64,000 nucleotides of DNA, taken from assembly GCF_041397485.1 (NCBI RefSeq), contig NZ_JAWKWO010000002.1, forward strand, positions 372,001 through 436,000, in the 5' to 3' direction. Each line of letters starts with the position of its first letter. Position 1 is the first letter of the stretch. This stretch comes from Zhengella sp020637775. GTDB taxonomy: Bacteria > Pseudomonadota > Alphaproteobacteria > Rhizobiales > Rhizobiaceae. Under the pieces are notes generated by a model. That model had not been told where the DNA came from and ran no database searches. It was given only the letters and a program-made list of their open reading frames with translations. Below, one piece after another: positions 37,847 to 45,922 of the stretch. The position numbers and the translations under genes were made by a program.

Positions 37847-38479
37847 CTACTCCGCCGCCGGCTGACGCGCCAGTCCGCCGGTCGCCACCAGCCATTCGAC
37901 GATCGCCTCGACGCCCTCACCATGCCGCAGATCGGTGAACAGGTATGGCCGTGCGCCCCGCGCCTTGCCGGCATCCGCCTCCATGCGCGAGAGGTCCGCG
38001 CCCACATGCGGCGCCAGATCCGCCTTGTTGATGAGCAGCAGGTCCGAGCGCGTGATCGCCGGCCCGCCCTTGCGCGGAATGTCCTCCCCCTGGCACACGG
38101 ATATGACGTAGATCGACAGGTCGGCGAGGTCCGGCGAGAACGTGGCGGCCAGGTTGTCCCCGCCCGATTCGATGAAGATGATGTCGAGAGCCGGATGCCG
38201 CGCTGTCAGTTCCGCGATGGCGCGCAGGTTGATCGACGCGTCTTCGCGAATGGCGGTGTGCGGGCATCCGCCGGTTTCCACGCCGATCACCCGGTCTGAG
38301 GGCAGCGCCTGCATCCGCATCAGCGCCTCGGCATCCTCGCGCGTGTAGATGTCATTGGTCACGACACCGACAGACCATCGCTCGCGCATGGCCTTGCACA
38401 GCTTTTCGGTCAATGTCGTCTTGCCGGAGCCGACTGGCCCGCCAATGCCGACGCGAAGGGGTCCATGGGTGGAGGTCAT
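37847..38479 (-). CDS. ureG: Urease accessory GTPase UreG
   Basis: A 210-residue SIMIBI GTPase that energises nickel insertion into urease. P-loop GIGGPVGSGKTTL at the start, the nickel-binding CPH motif in GVETGGCPHTAIREDAS, IFIESGGDNLAATFSP, and NKADLAPHVG for guanine. Its ATG overlaps the ureF stop by 4 bases. Last gene of the urease operon; about 155 bp without features lie beyond its stop. Confidence 0.98.
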   Translation of the reverse strand: MTSTHGPLRVGIGGPVGSGKTTLTEKLCKAMRERWSVGVVTNDIYTREDAEALMRMQALPSDRVIGVETGGCPHTAIREDASINLRAIAELTARHPALDIIFIESGGDNLAATFSPDLADLSIYVISVCQGEDIPRKGGPAITRSDLLLINKADLAPHVGADLSRMEADAGKARGARPYLFTDLRHGEGVEAIVEWLVATGGLARQPAAE

Positions 38480-39126
38480 GACAGGAACAGCCTCGGTTGC
38501 AGGGTTTCGTGGTTCATGGAAGCGATTTCGGCATTCAGCGCGAAGCTCCCGAGATCGTCGAGCGTGGCGCCGGCGGCTGCCTCGGCCACGGAATCGATGA
38601 CCGGTTCGAGCACGGCCAGCAGGCGCGCCGCGCCATCCTGGCCGGTGACGGACAGTCGGATGGCGCATTGCAACTGGTTTGAAACCAGCGTGTTGAGATA
38701 GGCGGCAAGAGCTGGCCGCACCGGCACGGCACCCCTGCCGCAGGCAAGCCCCACGGCGATGGGAAGCGGCAAGCCGCGTGGCAGGATGTCCGCAAACCAG
38801 TGCGCCGCGGCCGCGAGGAAGGCTTCTCCCTGGTCCAGCGTCTCGCGATGCCGCTCCGCGGAACCGGCCAACGCCACGGCCAGATCGGCCAGCGGGCGCG
38901 GATCCTCGCCCCTTTGCTCAAAATGCCAGGCCTGCGCCATCACGATGGCATCGTTGCGCGCGGCGCCGTGGACGAGCTGTGCCTCGATCCAGGCTTCCAG
39001 CGAACCCGCTTTGGCGACGAGACCGTCGGCGACCGCCTGTTCGAGGCCGGCCGAATAGGCAAATCCGCCTGTGGGGAAAACCGGTGAAAGCCAGGACATG
39101 AGGCGGAGGAGGGCGGACTGGCTCAT
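38476..39126 (-). CDS. ureF: Urease accessory protein UreF
   Basis: A 216-residue all-helical UreF, the link between UreD and UreG in the nickel-loading complex. N-terminal LMSWLSPVFPTGGFAYSAGLE is diagnostic. ATGA overlaps at both ends: with yrhK upstream (39123-39126) and with ureG downstream (38476-38479), so all three are coupled. Confidence 0.97.
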   Translation of the reverse strand: MSQSALLRLMSWLSPVFPTGGFAYSAGLEQAVADGLVAKAGSLEAWIEAQLVHGAARNDAIVMAQAWHFEQRGEDPRPLADLAVALAGSAERHRETLDQGEAFLAAAAHWFADILPRGLPLPIAVGLACGRGAVPVRPALAAYLNTLVSNQLQCAIRLSVTGQDGAARLLAVLEPVIDSVAEAAAGATLDDLGSFALNAEIASMNHETLQPRLFLS

Positions 39127-39410
39127 GGTTCGGCGGAAAACCGTCCGGCAATGTCGTCGACATCGCCCAGGGCCAGATAGTGCAACTCGCGCGCCAGCCG
39201 CAGCGTCGGTTTCAGCGCGAAACAGACCGAACCGACGAGAAAGCACCAGATCGCCGGCGTCTCCATGCTCTTGTAGAAGAACATCACCGAGCCGATGACG
39301 AACAGGAATGCGGCAAGGAAGTCCACCGTGGTGAAAGCGATCTCATAGGCCGCGTAAAGTGCCTTGTGACGGGGCGAAAGATTGCGGTTGCCAGGTGCAA
39401 AGAGTTTCAA
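39123..39410 (-). CDS. YrhK-like membrane protein in the urease operon
   Basis: A 95-residue protein with two membrane segments (about 25-45, FTTVDFLAAFLFVIGSVMFF, and 52-72, PAIWCFLVGSVCFAL) and the ending RLARELHYLALGDVDD typical of YrhK-domain proteins. Function unknown. It lies between ureE and ureF, and its stop overlaps the ureF start. It may affect nickel supply or only be carried along. Confidence 0.8.
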   Translation of the reverse strand: MKLFAPGNRNLSPRHKALYAAYEIAFTTVDFLAAFLFVIGSVMFFYKSMETPAIWCFLVGSVCFALKPTLRLARELHYLALGDVDDIAGRFSAEP

Positions 39411-39443
39411 CAGTCCATCCCGCCGGCCGGGCCGGCGCCCTGT

Positions 39444-39989
39444 TCAGTCGTGATGGTGTTCATGGTCCTGCCTCTCATGTTGGTGACCATGCCCATGGTC
39501 GTGATGTTGTCCATGGTCGTGATGGCCGTGCCCGTGATCATGGTGATGCCCGGCATGGTCTCCGCCATAGGCCCCGCCTTCGGGGTCGAAGGGTGCCAGG
39601 ACATCCCGGACCATGGCCCCGAGCCCCTCCAGCATGCCCCGGATCACATGGTCCTGGCGAATGAGAATCCGGTCCGCCTCGATTTGCGCCGCCAGATGGC
39701 GGTTGCCGATTTGCCACGCCAGCGCAAGCAGGTGGCGGGCGTCGCGTGCCGTCACCTCCATCAACGGCTCCGGTTCGGCCACGACCCGGATGATGCGGCC
39801 GTCCGACAGCACCAGCCCGTCGCCATGGCGCAGCAGGCGTGCCTGCGGCAGGTCGAGCAGGAAAGCAATGTCGCCCGTGTCACAGACCATGCGCATGCGC
39901 CGCCGGTGCCGCGCCGTTTCGTCCAGTGTCACCGTCCCGGCCGGGGCGCTGAAATCGCGTGTGATGGTGGTGCAGACAGGTTCGTTCAC
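39444..39989 (-). CDS. ureE: Urease accessory nickel chaperone UreE
   Basis: A 181-residue UreE. An N-terminal peptide-binding domain, a metal-binding domain with the family block YQIGNRH-like WQIGNRHLAAQ, then a His-rich tail from about residue 143 (GGDHAGHHHDHGHGHHDHG and on) for nickel storage. It hands Ni(II) to UreG. GTG start at 39989 with GGAAG upstream; no earlier in-frame ATG fits. The next Met is at about residue 32, inside the fold. Confidence 0.93.
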   Translation of the reverse strand: MNEPVCTTITRDFSAPAGTVTLDETARHRRRMRMVCDTGDIAFLLDLPQARLLRHGDGLVLSDGRIIRVVAEPEPLMEVTARDARHLLALAWQIGNRHLAAQIEADRILIRQDHVIRGMLEGLGAMVRDVLAPFDPEGGAYGGDHAGHHHDHGHGHHDHGQHHDHGHGHQHERQDHEHHHD

Positions 39990-40013
39990 GGCCGCTTCCG
40001 TTGCTGGGGTGGA

Positions 40014-40310
40014 TCAGAGCGTTTCGATGCGCTCGGGATGAATGACCTCGACCGTGCGGCTTTGCACGAGTGTGGCGGTCGCGTTGCGAAACACCTTCAT
40101 GTGCGGCCGGTTGAAATGGGCTTCCAGGTCGTCACGGCTTTTCCATTGTTCCACGAAAACCACGCGGTTCGAATTGGTCACGCTGGTATTGAGATCGTAG
40201 ACGACGCAACCCGGTTCCGCCCGCGTTGCCTCGATGCACGGCATGGCGGCCTCGCGAAAGGCATCGAACGATCCCGGTTTCAGCGTGATGGTTGCGATGA
40301 CATGGATCAT
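40014..40310 (-). CDS. Antibiotic biosynthesis monooxygenase (ABM/YgiN-like) domain protein
   Basis: A 98-residue dimeric ferredoxin-like barrel protein: MIHVIATITLKPGSFDAFREA, the central ATRAEPGCVVYDLN and VFVEQWKSRDDLEAHFNRPHMK. Such proteins are quinol or heme-type monooxygenases or unknown. It sits between ureC and ureE on the same strand, an unusual place; any link to urease is unproven. Confidence 0.88.
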   Translation of the reverse strand: MIHVIATITLKPGSFDAFREAAMPCIEATRAEPGCVVYDLNTSVTNSNRVVFVEQWKSRDDLEAHFNRPHMKVFRNATATLVQSRTVEVIHPERIETL

Positions 40311-40379
40311 GACATTTCCTCCCGTGATGCGCTTGTACCGGCCCGAGGATAGCCCCGCATGGCCGCCGGATCGAGGGCT

Positions 40380-42092
40380 TCAGAACAGGAAATAGCGCTG
40401 TGCCATGGGCACGACGGTCGCCGGTTCGCAGGTCAGCAATTCGCCATTGGCCCGCACCTCGTAGGTTTCCGGGTCCACCTCCATTTCCGGGGTGAAGTCG
40501 TTCAGCACCATGGCCTTCTTGCCGATGCCGCCACGCGTGTTCTCCACCGCCAGCATCTGCTTGGCCGTGCCGAGCCGTTCGCGCAGCCCGCCATCGAGCG
40601 CGGCCCTGGAGACGAAGGTGACGGAGGAATTGGTCAGCGCCTTGCCATAGGCGCCGAACATGGGGCGCATGTGGACCGGCTGCGGCGTGGGAATGGAGGC
40701 GTTGGGGTCTCCCATGGGTGCTGCTGCGATGGAGCCGCCAATCAGCACCATGTCGGGCTTCACGCCGAAGAAGGCCGGGTTCCAGACCACGAGATCGGCC
40801 CGCTTGCCCACCTCCACCGAGCCGATCTCACGCGACAGGCCATGCGCGATGGCCGGATTGATCGTGTATTTGGCGATGTAGCGGCGCACCCGGAAATTGT
40901 CGTTGTCGCCGGTTTCCTCCTTCAATGCCCCGCGCTGGCGCTTCATCTTGTCGGCCGTCTGCCATGTGCGGATGATGACCTCGCCCACCCGCCCCATGGC
41001 CTGGCTGTCGGAGGAAATGATGGAGAAGGCGCCCATGTCATGCAGGATGTCTTCCGCCGCGATGGTTTCCTTGCGGATGCGGCTCTCGGCGAAGGCAATG
41101 TCCTCGGGAATCGATGCGTCGAGATGGTGGCAGACCATGAGCATGTCCAGATGCTCGGCAATCGTGTTCACCGTATAAGGGCGCGTCGGATTGGTCGATG
41201 AGGGAATGACATTCGTCTCGCCGACCACCTTGATGATGTCGGGCGCATGGCCGCCACCGGCTCCTTCCGTGTGGAAGGCATGAATCGTGCGGCCCTTGAT
41301 GGCGTCGATGGTCGATTCCACGAAGCCGCTTTCGTTGAGCGTGTCGGTATGGATCATCACCTGCACGTCGTGTTCGTCCGCGACCGAAAGGCAGCAGTCG
41401 ATGGCGGCTGGCGTCGTGCCCCAGTCCTCGTGCAGTTTCAGCGCCGCCGCGCCGCCGAGAATCATTTCCTCCAGCGCGCCGGGCAGGGAGGCATTGCCCT
41501 TTCCGGCAAAGGCGAGGTTCATCGGGAAAGCGTCCGCCGCCTCGATCATGCGCGCAATGTGCCACGGTCCCGGCGTGCAGGTGGTGGCCAGCGTGCCGTG
41601 GGCAGGGCCGGTGCCGCCGCCCAGCATGCAGGTCAGGCCGCTCATCAGCGCCTCCTCGATCTGCTGCGGACAGATGAAGTGGATATGCGCGTCGAAGCCG
41701 CCGGCCGTCAGGATCTTGCCTTCGCCCGCGATCGCCTCGGTACCTGGGCCGACAATGATGTCGACGCCGGGCTGCGTGTCGGGATTGCCCGCCTTGCCGA
41801 TGGCGGCGATGCGCCCGTCCTTCAGCCCCACATCGGCCTTGATGATGCCGGTATGATCGACGATCAGCGCATTGGTGATGACCGTGTCGACGGCGCCGCC
41901 CGCGCGGGTGACCTGGCTCTGGCCCATGCCGTCGCGGATCACCTTGCCACCGCCGAACTTCACCTCCTCGCCATGGGTGGTGAGGTCGCGCTCGACCTCG
42001 ATGAAAAGTTCGGTGTCGGCAAGGCGCACCTTGTCGCCGGTGGTCGGGCCGTACATGGCGGCATAGGCGGCACGCGGAATTCTGGCGGGCAT
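40380..42092 (-). CDS. ureC: Urease alpha subunit (catalytic)
   Basis: A 570-residue UreC of normal length. It binds two nickel ions and hydrolyses urea to ammonia and carbamate. The Lys carbamylated for nickel bridging is Lys219 in AALKLHEDWG; His ligands lie in GFDAHIHFICP and HTDTLNESGF; the mobile flap covers MVCHHLD; GGGHAPD follows. It starts 14 bp after the LprI-like gene. Confidence 0.99.
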   Translation of the reverse strand: MPARIPRAAYAAMYGPTTGDKVRLADTELFIEVERDLTTHGEEVKFGGGKVIRDGMGQSQVTRAGGAVDTVITNALIVDHTGIIKADVGLKDGRIAAIGKAGNPDTQPGVDIIVGPGTEAIAGEGKILTAGGFDAHIHFICPQQIEEALMSGLTCMLGGGTGPAHGTLATTCTPGPWHIARMIEAADAFPMNLAFAGKGNASLPGALEEMILGGAAALKLHEDWGTTPAAIDCCLSVADEHDVQVMIHTDTLNESGFVESTIDAIKGRTIHAFHTEGAGGGHAPDIIKVVGETNVIPSSTNPTRPYTVNTIAEHLDMLMVCHHLDASIPEDIAFAESRIRKETIAAEDILHDMGAFSIISSDSQAMGRVGEVIIRTWQTADKMKRQRGALKEETGDNDNFRVRRYIAKYTINPAIAHGLSREIGSVEVGKRADLVVWNPAFFGVKPDMVLIGGSIAAAPMGDPNASIPTPQPVHMRPMFGAYGKALTNSSVTFVSRAALDGGLRERLGTAKQMLAVENTRGGIGKKAMVLNDFTPEMEVDPETYEVRANGELLTCEPATVVPMAQRYFLF

Positions 42093-42105
42093 GGTCTCTC
42101 TCCGG

Positions 42106-42501
42106 TCAGTTCTCTTCGCCGATCAGGCGCAGGTCTTCGGTGCGCTGGCGGGTCAGCCGTTCGCGGCAGGAATAGATGAGCATCGGTTCCATCGAGCCGC
42201 CATGCGCCTGATAGCCTTCCGCCGCGCAGGCCTTGTCGCGGAAGTCGATCCAGGCGCGCTGGGCGTCCCGCAATATGGCCGATGCACCTTTCTGTTCGCC
42301 CAGATAGCTGTCCAGCCGCTTCATGGCGTCCTGAGCCATGCCATAGGCCAGGTTCAGATCCTCGTCGGCGGCCATCCATGCCTGTTCGGCGCAATAGGTC
42401 ATTTCCATCTGTGTCTGTGCATTGGCGCAGTCCACGTCCTGCGCCATGGCCGGCCACGCGGCGGCCAGCAGCGTGATGATTGCGATCAGCTTGCTCTTCA
42501 C
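42106..42501 (-). CDS. LprI-like (DUF1311) secreted protein in the urease operon
   Basis: A 131-residue protein with a signal peptide (about 1-21, AIITLLAAAWPAMA) and a DUF1311/LprI domain with paired Cys: DCANAQTQMEMTYCAEQ, KACAAEG and IYSCRERL. Relatives include lysozyme inhibitors of the periplasm. Its ATG overlaps the ureB stop and its stop lies 14 bp before ureC, so it is a real, coupled member of the operon. Confidence 0.87.
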   Translation of the reverse strand: MKSKLIAIITLLAAAWPAMAQDVDCANAQTQMEMTYCAEQAWMAADEDLNLAYGMAQDAMKRLDSYLGEQKGASAILRDAQRAWIDFRDKACAAEGYQAHGGSMEPMLIYSCRERLTRQRTEDLRLIGEEN

Positions 42502-42803
42502 AGGTCCCCCATCACGGCTTGGCGGAACCCGTAGACCGCGCGCTTTCCCGAAAGCGGGACCAGCGTCACCTCGCGTGCCTGTCCGGGCTCGAAGCGGACG
42601 GCGGTACCCGCCGCGATGTCGAGACGCATTCCGCGCGCCCTGTCACGGTCGAAGGAGAGCGCCGGATTGGTTTCGAAGAAATGGTAGTGCGAGCCCACCT
42701 GCACGGGCCGGTCGCCCGTATTGGCGACCTCCAGTGTGACGATCGGCTGGCCGGCATTGAGTTCAATGTCGCCATCGGCGGTGATGATTTCGCCCGGGAT
42801 CAT
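42498..42803 (-). CDS. ureB: Urease beta subunit
   Basis: A 101-residue UreB: MIPGEIITADGDIELN, VANTGDRPVQVGSHYHFFETN and RLDIAAGTAVRFEPG are family blocks. Structural subunit of the (alpha-beta-gamma)3 urease. Start at 42803; ureA and ureB are separate genes, not fused. Its stop overlaps the ATG of the LprI-like gene. Confidence 0.98.
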   Translation of the reverse strand: MIPGEIITADGDIELNAGQPIVTLEVANTGDRPVQVGSHYHFFETNPALSFDRDRARGMRLDIAAGTAVRFEPGQAREVTLVPLSGKRAVYGFRQAVMGDL

Positions 42804-42813
42804 GTACGCCCCC

Positions 42814-43401
42814 TCAGCCCGCGAAGGCGAGCGCGAGGCCGCCGAGCATCGTTGCGCCACCTGCCGCCCGCATCGCCACCCGTCCCGCGCGATCGCCGGC
42901 CTGTCGCTGCAGTCCGAGGCCAAGCGCTGCGCCCGAGGCATGCAGGAAGGCGGTGGCAATGGCAAACCCCGCCGCATAGGGCAGGATGCCTGCCATGCCG
43001 ATTTCCGCGCCATGGGCATTGCCATGGAAGAGCGCGAAGAAACCGGCAAGTGCCATCCCCCAGCCGGCTGAAACCGGCATTGCCATGGCGACAACGAGAC
43101 CGAGCGCAACGACCGAGGCAAGGATGACTGGCTCCACGAAAGGAAGCACCATGCCACTCAGCGACAGGGAAAACCCGGCTACCATCGCGCTCACGAAGGC
43201 GGCCGGAAGCGCCCAGACCGCCCGCCCGCCAAGCGATGCTCCGAACAGGCCGACGGCCAGCATTGCCAAGACATGGTCCAGGCCGAACAGCGGATGCGTC
43301 AGCCCCGCGGCCAGCGAGCCGTGCTCTGCCGGGTTCAGATGCGCGAAGGCAGGTGCGGACGACGTGAGAACGGCCGCCAGGGCCGGGATGATGCGTTTCA
43401 C
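42814..43401 (-). CDS. ureJ: HupE/UreJ-family nickel-type membrane permease
   Basis: A 195-residue membrane protein with a signal-like first segment (ending SSAPAFA) and about six further hydrophobic segments. The HupE/UreJ hallmark HPLFGLDHVLAMLAVGL and the later FALFHGNAHG provide metal-binding His and Asp. It probably brings nickel to the urease system. GTG start at 43401 with AAGGAG upstream, overlapping the HD-protein stop (GTGA). Confidence 0.92.
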   Translation of the reverse strand: MKRIIPALAAVLTSSAPAFAHLNPAEHGSLAAGLTHPLFGLDHVLAMLAVGLFGASLGGRAVWALPAAFVSAMVAGFSLSLSGMVLPFVEPVILASVVALGLVVAMAMPVSAGWGMALAGFFALFHGNAHGAEIGMAGILPYAAGFAIATAFLHASGAALGLGLQRQAGDRAGRVAMRAAGGATMLGGLALAFAG

Positions 43402-44069
43402 TTCTTCTTCTCCTTCTTCGGTGAGCCTTTGCGGCGCGATGTTTTCGATTTCCCGTGCTTCCCCGGCTTTTCTCGTGCCTTTGCCTCGGCGATCTCGCCC
43501 TCCAGCCGTTCGGCCGCCCTGTCGAAGCGGGCTTCCAGCTCCGGCGCCAGGCCGCGGCAGACGGCAACCACGCGCCGGGCCCATTTCAGGTAGCGTTCAT
43601 TGCCCTTGCGATCGAACCGCGCCGCCGGAAGCCCGGTCAGCTCCTCCACATTGGAAGTCTTGTCGGCCAGCTTCAGCAGCTTGACGCGCGGCCCGCTTTC
43701 CATCGTGTGCGTCACCTGCCTGTCGCGCCGGACCTTGCCCTTCAGGTCGGGCGGATCGGAGACGTCGTTCACGAGTTCTGCCACGTCCGCGCCGAAAAGT
43801 GTGCGGATATCCTCCAGCGTGAAGGACGTGTCCTCCACCACATCATGCAGCCAGCCGGCAGTGACGAGCACCGGATCGAACGGTTCCAGCGCCGCCAGGA
43901 AGGCTGCGACCTCGGCAAGATGGTTGATATAGGGTTCGCGCGAATCCTCGCGGATCTGGCCGGCATGGGCGCGCGCGGCAAACAGGGCCGCGTCCGCGAT
44001 CATGCGCGCATCGGCGGCCGCGACGGTGTCGCGACTCGTGTCATCGCCGGGTTCGGGATTGAGGGTCAT
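43398..44069 (-). CDS. HD-domain hydrolase (MESH1/RelA-SpoT-like) in the urease operon
   Basis: A 223-residue protein. The HD domain has the family spacing of (p)ppGpp hydrolases: ARAHAGQIREDSREPYINHLAEVA, then AGWLHDVVEDTSFTLEDI with the HD pair (about 74-75), and VKLLKLADKTSNVEEL. The C-terminal 35 residues are a Lys-rich tail (SKTSRRKGSPKKEKKK). No synthetase domain, so a stand-alone hydrolase acting on ppGpp or a related nucleotide is likely. It lies between ureA and hupE. Confidence 0.88.
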   Translation of the reverse strand: MTLNPEPGDDTSRDTVAAADARMIADAALFAARAHAGQIREDSREPYINHLAEVAAFLAALEPFDPVLVTAGWLHDVVEDTSFTLEDIRTLFGADVAELVNDVSDPPDLKGKVRRDRQVTHTMESGPRVKLLKLADKTSNVEELTGLPAARFDRKGNERYLKWARRVVAVCRGLAPELEARFDRAAERLEGEIAEAKAREKPGKHGKSKTSRRKGSPKKEKKK

Positions 44070-44075
44070 GCGCGC

Positions 44076-44378
44076 CTATCGGATCGGCTCGTGCACGGTG
44101 ACGAGCTTGGTGCCGTCCGGAAAGGTCGCTTCGACCTGGACATCGTGGATCATTTCGGCCACGCCCTCCATCACCTGCTCGCGGCTGATGACATGCGCGC
44201 CCGCTTCCATCAGGTCTGCGACCGCCCGCCCGTCGCGCGCGCCCTCCACCACGAAATCGGTGATCAGGGCCACCGCTTCCGGATGGTTCAGCTTCACGCC
44301 CCGTTCGAGCCGCCGCCGCGCCACCATGGCCGCCATGGAAATCAGCAGCTTGTCCTTTTCGCGCGGTGTCAGGATCAT
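44076..44378 (-). CDS. ureA: Urease gamma subunit
   Basis: A 100-residue UreA: MILTPREKDKLLISMAAMVARRR, VKLNHPEAVALITDFVVEGARDG and the end DVQVEATFPDGTKLVTVHEPI are classic. Structural subunit. 15 bp downstream of ureD; the HD gene follows after 6 bp. Confidence 0.98.
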   Translation of the reverse strand: MILTPREKDKLLISMAAMVARRRLERGVKLNHPEAVALITDFVVEGARDGRAVADLMEAGAHVISREQVMEGVAEMIHDVQVEATFPDGTKLVTVHEPIR

Positions 44379-44393
44379 GCGTTTTTCACTCCG

Positions 44394-45242
44394 TCACAAT
44401 GACCACATTTTGGGCAGGACTGCCCCTCGATTGAGCAGCGCCAGCGCTGGGGAGAGCGCCTTGCGCAGGCTGATGCCGTCGTTTGCCACCAGTCTGGCAA
44501 GAAGCTTGCCAGACCCGCCAACCTGCCAGAAGGATGCGCCGGAATGGACCTGCGGACAAGCCGCCAGCAGGCGGCGCAGCGGCGTGACGAGGGCTTCTGC
44601 CTCTGCGCAGGCGAGCAGAACCGTGGCCACGGCAATGCCGCCGCCGGTCACGGCCGGAAGGTCCAGGGCCTGCGCCACATCCCCGGAAAGCCGCAGGTTT
44701 TCGGCATGGATCAGGGAGCCGTCGCGACGGATGCGCCAGCGGTCTGCAAACAGCGCCGCGCGCACGGTTTCGCCATGCGCCTGGCGCCCGAAAATCGTGG
44801 CTTCGACGGCCAGCAGCCGCGCGTCCGGCGCAAGATCGGCCTCAAGCCGGCGCTCGAGCCGCGCCTTGTCGAAAAGAATGGTCTCCTGCGGCAGCCAGGC
44901 CAGGCTGGCACCCGTCTCCGCGCGCAGCGAAACGTCGACCTGTGCCGTGCCGTCCGTTGCCTTGTAGACTTTTTCGCAGGCCTGCGTGGTGAGGGTGAGA
45001 GAGGCGCCGGCACCGGCATGGGCGTCCCACGAGAGGCGGTCGCCGCCCGTCAGCCCGCCAGCGGTATTGATGATCACGGCTTCCATGACCGCCTGTCCCG
45101 GCAGGCGCGGGATGCGGATTCGCGCCGCGCCCTCCTGGTACAGCCGGTCGAGCCGTGTGCGTCCGCCCGCCGCCTTGGCGGCGATGCCGCCGCGCCCGGA
45201 TGTGCGCTGCATGGCGGGCGCAATGGGGGTGACCTGGTTCAT
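44394..45242 (-). CDS. ureD: Urease accessory protein UreD
   Basis: A 282-residue UreD, the beta-helical scaffold through which nickel reaches urease. Family blocks: VIINTAGGLTGGDRLSWD, TTQACEKVYKATDG, WLPQETILFDKARLERR and GREAHGE-like GRQAHGE. First gene of the urease operon. Start at 45242; a sigma-54 type promoter is centred 40 bp upstream. Confidence 0.97.
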   Translation of the reverse strand: MNQVTPIAPAMQRTSGRGGIAAKAAGGRTRLDRLYQEGAARIRIPRLPGQAVMEAVIINTAGGLTGGDRLSWDAHAGAGASLTLTTQACEKVYKATDGTAQVDVSLRAETGASLAWLPQETILFDKARLERRLEADLAPDARLLAVEATIFGRQAHGETVRAALFADRWRIRRDGSLIHAENLRLSGDVAQALDLPAVTGGGIAVATVLLACAEAEALVTPLRRLLAACPQVHSGASFWQVGGSGKLLARLVANDGISLRKALSPALALLNRGAVLPKMWSL

Positions 45243-45275
45243 CCGGCTCCTGCTCCTGACTGACCCGCCAAGCGA

Positions 45276-45291
45276 AGCAAGCCATATGCCA
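45276..45291 (-). promoter_or_regulatory. Sigma-54 (-24/-12) promoter of the urease operon
   Basis: Read on the minus strand, TGGCATATGGCTTGCT matches TGGCAC-N5-TTGCW with one change in the -24 half. The GG and GC are exactly 12 bases apart. It ends 34 bp upstream of the ureD ATG, leaving a leader of about 22 bases. Activator sites would lie in the frcK coding region; none was identified. Confidence 0.7.
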
Positions 45292-45304
45292 TTTGTCGAG
45301 CGGA

Positions 45305-45922
45305 TTATGCGATGACGATGTCGGCGCTGGCGGACTCGGCAACGACGAGCCGCGCGTTGGGAATGTCGTTTGAGAGCGCCCGTGCCCGCGCCTCCGCCCC
45401 GTCGAGGCCGTGGTCCAGCCAGCGCTGCACCAACCGCCGTTCCAGGTCCGCCTCAGCCACGTCGAGAAAGACCGTCAGGTCGAAATGCCGCCGCAGATCG
45501 CGCCAGCCCGGGCGCTTGAGGAGCAGGTAATTGCCTTCGACGATGCGCAGCGGCGTATCGCCCGAAATGATGGCAGCGCCCGCGCGGGCAAGATCGGCGG
45601 CCCTGTCGAAAACCGGGATCGCGACCGCGTCTTCCGTGGCAAGGCGCGCAAGCAACGCGGAAAACCCCGCCACGTCGAAGGTTTCCGGCGCACCCTTGAC
45701 CGCCATCTGGCCGCGCGCCTCCAGAATCGCATTGTCGAAGTGGAAGCCGTCCATCGGAACGACCATGGCAACGCTGCCGAGCGCCGTGGCAAGCGTGGCG
45801 GCCAGCGTCGATTTCCCCGCGCCCGGCGCCCCCGCAATGGCCACGGTGAAGCGTTCTTTCCCCGCCGCCCGCTCCGCGATCAGGCTGGCCAGGTCGTCGG
45901 CCGGTATCCGGAGCGGCGTCAT
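45305..45922 (-). CDS. frcK: FrcK-like P-loop kinase of the sugar operon
   Basis: A 205-residue nucleoside/pantothenate-kinase-like protein: P-loop VAIAGAPGAGKSTLAATLA, PMDGFHFDNAIL, and VEGNYLLLKRPGWRDL. In Sinorhizobium the fourth gene of frcBCAK encodes such a kinase; its substrate is not settled. Its ATG overlaps the isomerase stop by 4 bases. Confidence 0.85.
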   Translation of the reverse strand: MTPLRIPADDLASLIAERAAGKERFTVAIAGAPGAGKSTLAATLATALGSVAMVVPMDGFHFDNAILEARGQMAVKGAPETFDVAGFSALLARLATEDAVAIPVFDRAADLARAGAAIISGDTPLRIVEGNYLLLKRPGWRDLRRHFDLTVFLDVAEADLERRLVQRWLDHGLDGAEARARALSNDIPNARLVVAESASADIVIA

